A stretch of 7,565 nt of DNA, taken from assembly GCA_024640925.1 (NCBI GenBank), contig JAHEEB010000149.1, positions 529 to 8,093 on the forward strand, given 5' to 3'. Shown here piece by piece: positions 5,452-7,565 of the stretch. Made by a program: the position numbers and the translations under genes. How positions within the stretch are numbered: position 1 is the first letter of the stretch; every line of letters begins with the position of its first letter. The stretch comes from Bacteroidota bacterium (lineage in GTDB: Bacteria > Bacteroidota > Bacteroidia > Bacteroidales > UBA10428). The notes under the pieces were generated by a model. It worked only from the letters and a program-made list of their open reading frames with translations, made no database searches and was not told the DNA's origin.

Positions 5452-7565
5452 TTATCTAATTATTGTAACTGTTCCTGAAAATTCTTCGTTTGTACCATCA
5501 TTCATTCGAATAATGTATAAATAGGTGCCCATTGGTAAATCCTTACCATTCTTCATTGATTTACCATCCCACATAGCATCTGTACTCTGCCCGTACCCTT
5601 TACGATGATATATGAGCTGGCCCCATCGGTTATACACTTCAACCTCCATATCGGGATAATATTGGGCATTGTCAATTTCCCAATAATCATTGATACCATC
5701 GCCATTTGGAGTAAACACAGTATATATACTATCGTGACCGACAACTTCCTGTATTTTAACATACAATGTATCAATTTCCACACAACCACCTGAAGTAATC
5801 CCAACCAAATAAAGATAATTCCAATCTTTACTTATGTAATAGCTCCAAAAGGTTGTATCATCCGGGTTCATTTCTCCCCAATGACTTAAATCCGGAATTA
5901 AATCACCAGGTTTCATTGTTAGTGTATCCACGTAAAAGGCCCATGAAACTAAGTAATCATCTGGCATAATAACGCTAAAATTGCTGCCTTCTAAACCAGT
6001 TAGCGTACTCGATGCTGAATCATAATTAGATTCAGGTAAGATGGTAGGATACATTCCAACTGAATCAAACATGTTTACTTTAAAGTCCCAGTATACCTGG
6101 CAGACACTGTCAAACAATCTCATAGTAACTTTAAACGAATACATAACTGTAATTGGAGAAGGACTAAATGAAGTAAGATCGCTGGTATAATTAAATATTG
6201 AATCTGGTGTCCATTCAATTTGAGGATCATAATTTCCCCATCCGCTAGGTATAGATACTTCAGAATATTTACATACAGAAACCTGGTCATAAATAGATTC
6301 AGGAACAAAAAAATGCTTGCTTCCGATAGGTATCGAATCCGTTACAGTACAACCATTCTCATCTGTTGTTCTAACCCTGTAAACAATATATTTCCCGAGA
6401 TTATTAAATATTCCTGTATTCGATGAATCTAAGTATACGTCTGAATTTGAAGAGATAATAACATTATACAATCTGTAAACCAGATTACCTGTACCACCGC
6501 TTCCGGCAACATTAATAAAGGCATCATGGGTAGCATTGCCATTTAAGTCAATAAAATCGCAGGTCTTATCAGCATAAGTAACATTTGTAACAAGTGGTTC
6601 TGGAACAATAACTGTTACTGTTGTATCATAATAAAGCCCTGTTGCATCAGTTACACGCATATGATAATCACCTGCATTATAAACCGGGAAGGAAATTTCA
6701 AAAGGAGGAACTGTAGAAATCGGATTTGAGCTTACTCCTTCTATTCTGTAAACAAACGGTGGTGTTCCTTCATTCACCTCTATTTTAATCGTGGCCCTAT
6801 CTGACCAGCAAGCCGGGTTCGTTACACTAATTAATACATCAAGTACATTTACATCAACACGAAGTGTATCTTCCCATAAACATCCGTTGGCATCGCGAAC
6901 GGCAGCATAATAAAGATCAACACCAAGAGAGTCAAAGAAATTTGAAGTTACATAAGTTCTTGATGTATCAGCTACCCAGGCGGTATCTAACCAATATTCA
7001 TAAGGAGGCATACCACCCATAGCATTCAAAGTAATGCTTCCTAATTCGGTACCTTGTACATTAATAATAATCGGATCAACTATTATTGGAGCCGGACCAT
7101 GTACCGATGTATCGGCTGTAACAATACAACCAAGACTATCGCGAACATAAATTGTATAAGAACCTGCATTTAATCCTCCAATGCTATCGGACGGACTGTA
7201 AATCAACCCATTTACGGAATACTCATATCCACCCCAGCCACCTGAAGCATTCACTTTAAAATAGCCATTTGCATCGCCGTAACAACCACTTGCATCACTC
7301 GAAAGAATGCTGTTTATTGTCAGTGAAGATGAAGGAGCTTTAATTGTATCATGAGCAGGGCGTGAGGCCTGACAACCATTGTTATCTTCTATTATCACAT
7401 TATAAATACCTGCAGCAAGATCAATCTGTGCGGTATCAGTAACATTATTCATTATCCATGTCGTTCCGCTATCAACCGATACACGATAGGGAGGTATACC
7501 TCCAAAAGGTGTAACAGTGAGAGATCCATTGTCGCCGAAGCAGGCAGCAGGATCCGAAATTACCG
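5452..7565 (-). CDS. T9SS type B sorting-domain adhesin with SprB repeats, C-terminal part (5' end beyond window)
   Basis: A large secreted surface protein, probably an adhesin exported by the T9SS. The frame is open to the right edge and 703 residues are visible; the internal ATG at 7452 is not the start, because repeat sequence continues before it. Five SprB-type units of about 75-85 residues follow one another: visible residues about 4-84, 90-165, 166-245, 248-325 and 332-412, built as C.GD.NG ... GG..PY.Y ... L.AG.Y...V.D..GC. Then come an Ig/PKD-like segment with Cys 431 and 488, a further beta-rich segment to about 610, and the C-terminal sorting domain (616-703): VFTPNGDGINDYWEI, EVYNRWGQLIY, WDGK, LPMGTYLYIIRM, TVTIIR. 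This last is the gliding-type CHU_C domain (TIGR04131 type). Its stop lies one base before the PorP/SprF start. The ligand is unknown, and total size cannot be estimated. Confidence 0.93.
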   Translation of the reverse strand, partial: VISDPAACFGDNGSLTVTPFGGIPPYRVSVDSGTTWIMNNVTDTAQIDLAAGIYNVIIEDNNGCQASRPAHDTIKAPSSSLTINSILSSDASGCYGDANGYFKVNASGGWGGYEYSVNGLIYSPSDSIGGLNAGSYTIYVRDSLGCIVTADTSVHGPAPIIVDPIIINVQGTELGSITLNAMGGMPPYEYWLDTAWVADTSRTYVTSNFFDSLGVDLYYAAVRDANGCLWEDTLRVDVNVLDVLISVTNPACWSDRATIKIEVNEGTPPFVYRIEGVSSNPISTVPPFEISFPVYNAGDYHMRVTDATGLYYDTTVTVIVPEPLVTNVTYADKTCDFIDLNGNATHDAFINVAGSGGTGNLVYRLYNVIISSNSDVYLDSSNTGIFNNLGKYIVYRVRTTDENGCTVTDSIPIGSKHFFVPESIYDQVSVCKYSEVSIPSGWGNYDPQIEWTPDSIFNYTSDLTSFSPSPITVMYSFKVTMRLFDSVCQVYWDFKVNMFDSVGMYPTILPESNYDSASSTLTGLEGSNFSVIMPDDYLVSWAFYVDTLTMKPGDLIPDLSHWGEMNPDDTTFWSYYISKDWNYLYLVGITSGGCVEIDTLYVKIQEVVGHDSIYTVFTPNGDGINDYWEIDNAQYYPDMEVEVYNRWGQLIYHRKGYGQSTDAMWDGKSMKNGKDLPMGTYLYIIRMNDGTNEEFSGTVTIIR

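Noticed and set aside
7452..7452. The ATG at 7452 as the start of the adhesin gene
   Set aside because: The frame continues without a stop to the right edge, and the added 37 residues complete an SprB repeat (PAACFGDNG ... GGIPPYRVS), so the true start lies outside the window.

Overview
The window comes from an AT-rich member of the Bacteroidota, most likely from the Bacteroidales/Marinilabiliales side, though the genus cannot be fixed from sequence alone. The evidence is a SusC/RagA-type TonB-linked receptor, a type IX secretion (T9SS) adhesin with a gliding-type C-terminal domain paired with a PorP/SprF protein, a DUF4251 protein, starts without Shine-Dalgarno sequences, and upstream boxes matching the Bacteroidota -7 consensus TAnnTTTG. 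Every supported gene lies on the minus strand, so the window is transcribed from right to left.

Right part (7565 to about 4440): the 3' portion of a large secreted modular protein. It has five SprB-type repeat units, then one or two Ig/PKD-like segments, then a T9SS type B sorting domain. One base after its stop begins a complete porP/sprF-family gene. A rho-independent terminator follows. The pair reads as one operon: a surface adhesin and the outer-membrane partner that probably helps export or anchor it. The adhesin's 5' end and the promoter are outside the window.

Middle (4440 to 1913): a 299-bp spacer with two diverged copies of a 34-bp direct repeat. It is followed by three separate envelope-related genes: a secreted DUF4251 protein, a small outer-membrane beta-barrel protein resembling the BAPKO_0422/DUF3996 family, and a membrane-anchored coiled-coil protein of unknown function. 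Each has at least one TAnnTTTG-like box upstream, and the last ends at a strong hairpin terminator.

Left part (1912 to 1): roughly 760 bp with no convincing gene. Then comes a possible 40-residue single-pass membrane peptide, and after it the first 329 codons of a susC gene whose remaining two thirds or so, and probably its susD partner, lie beyond the left edge.

I see no mobile element, CRISPR array, RNA gene, defence island or clearly new system. The points that most deserve a second look are the repeat pair at 4277-4407, the small open frame and hairpin upstream of susC, and the complementary cysteine losses in the adhesin repeats.
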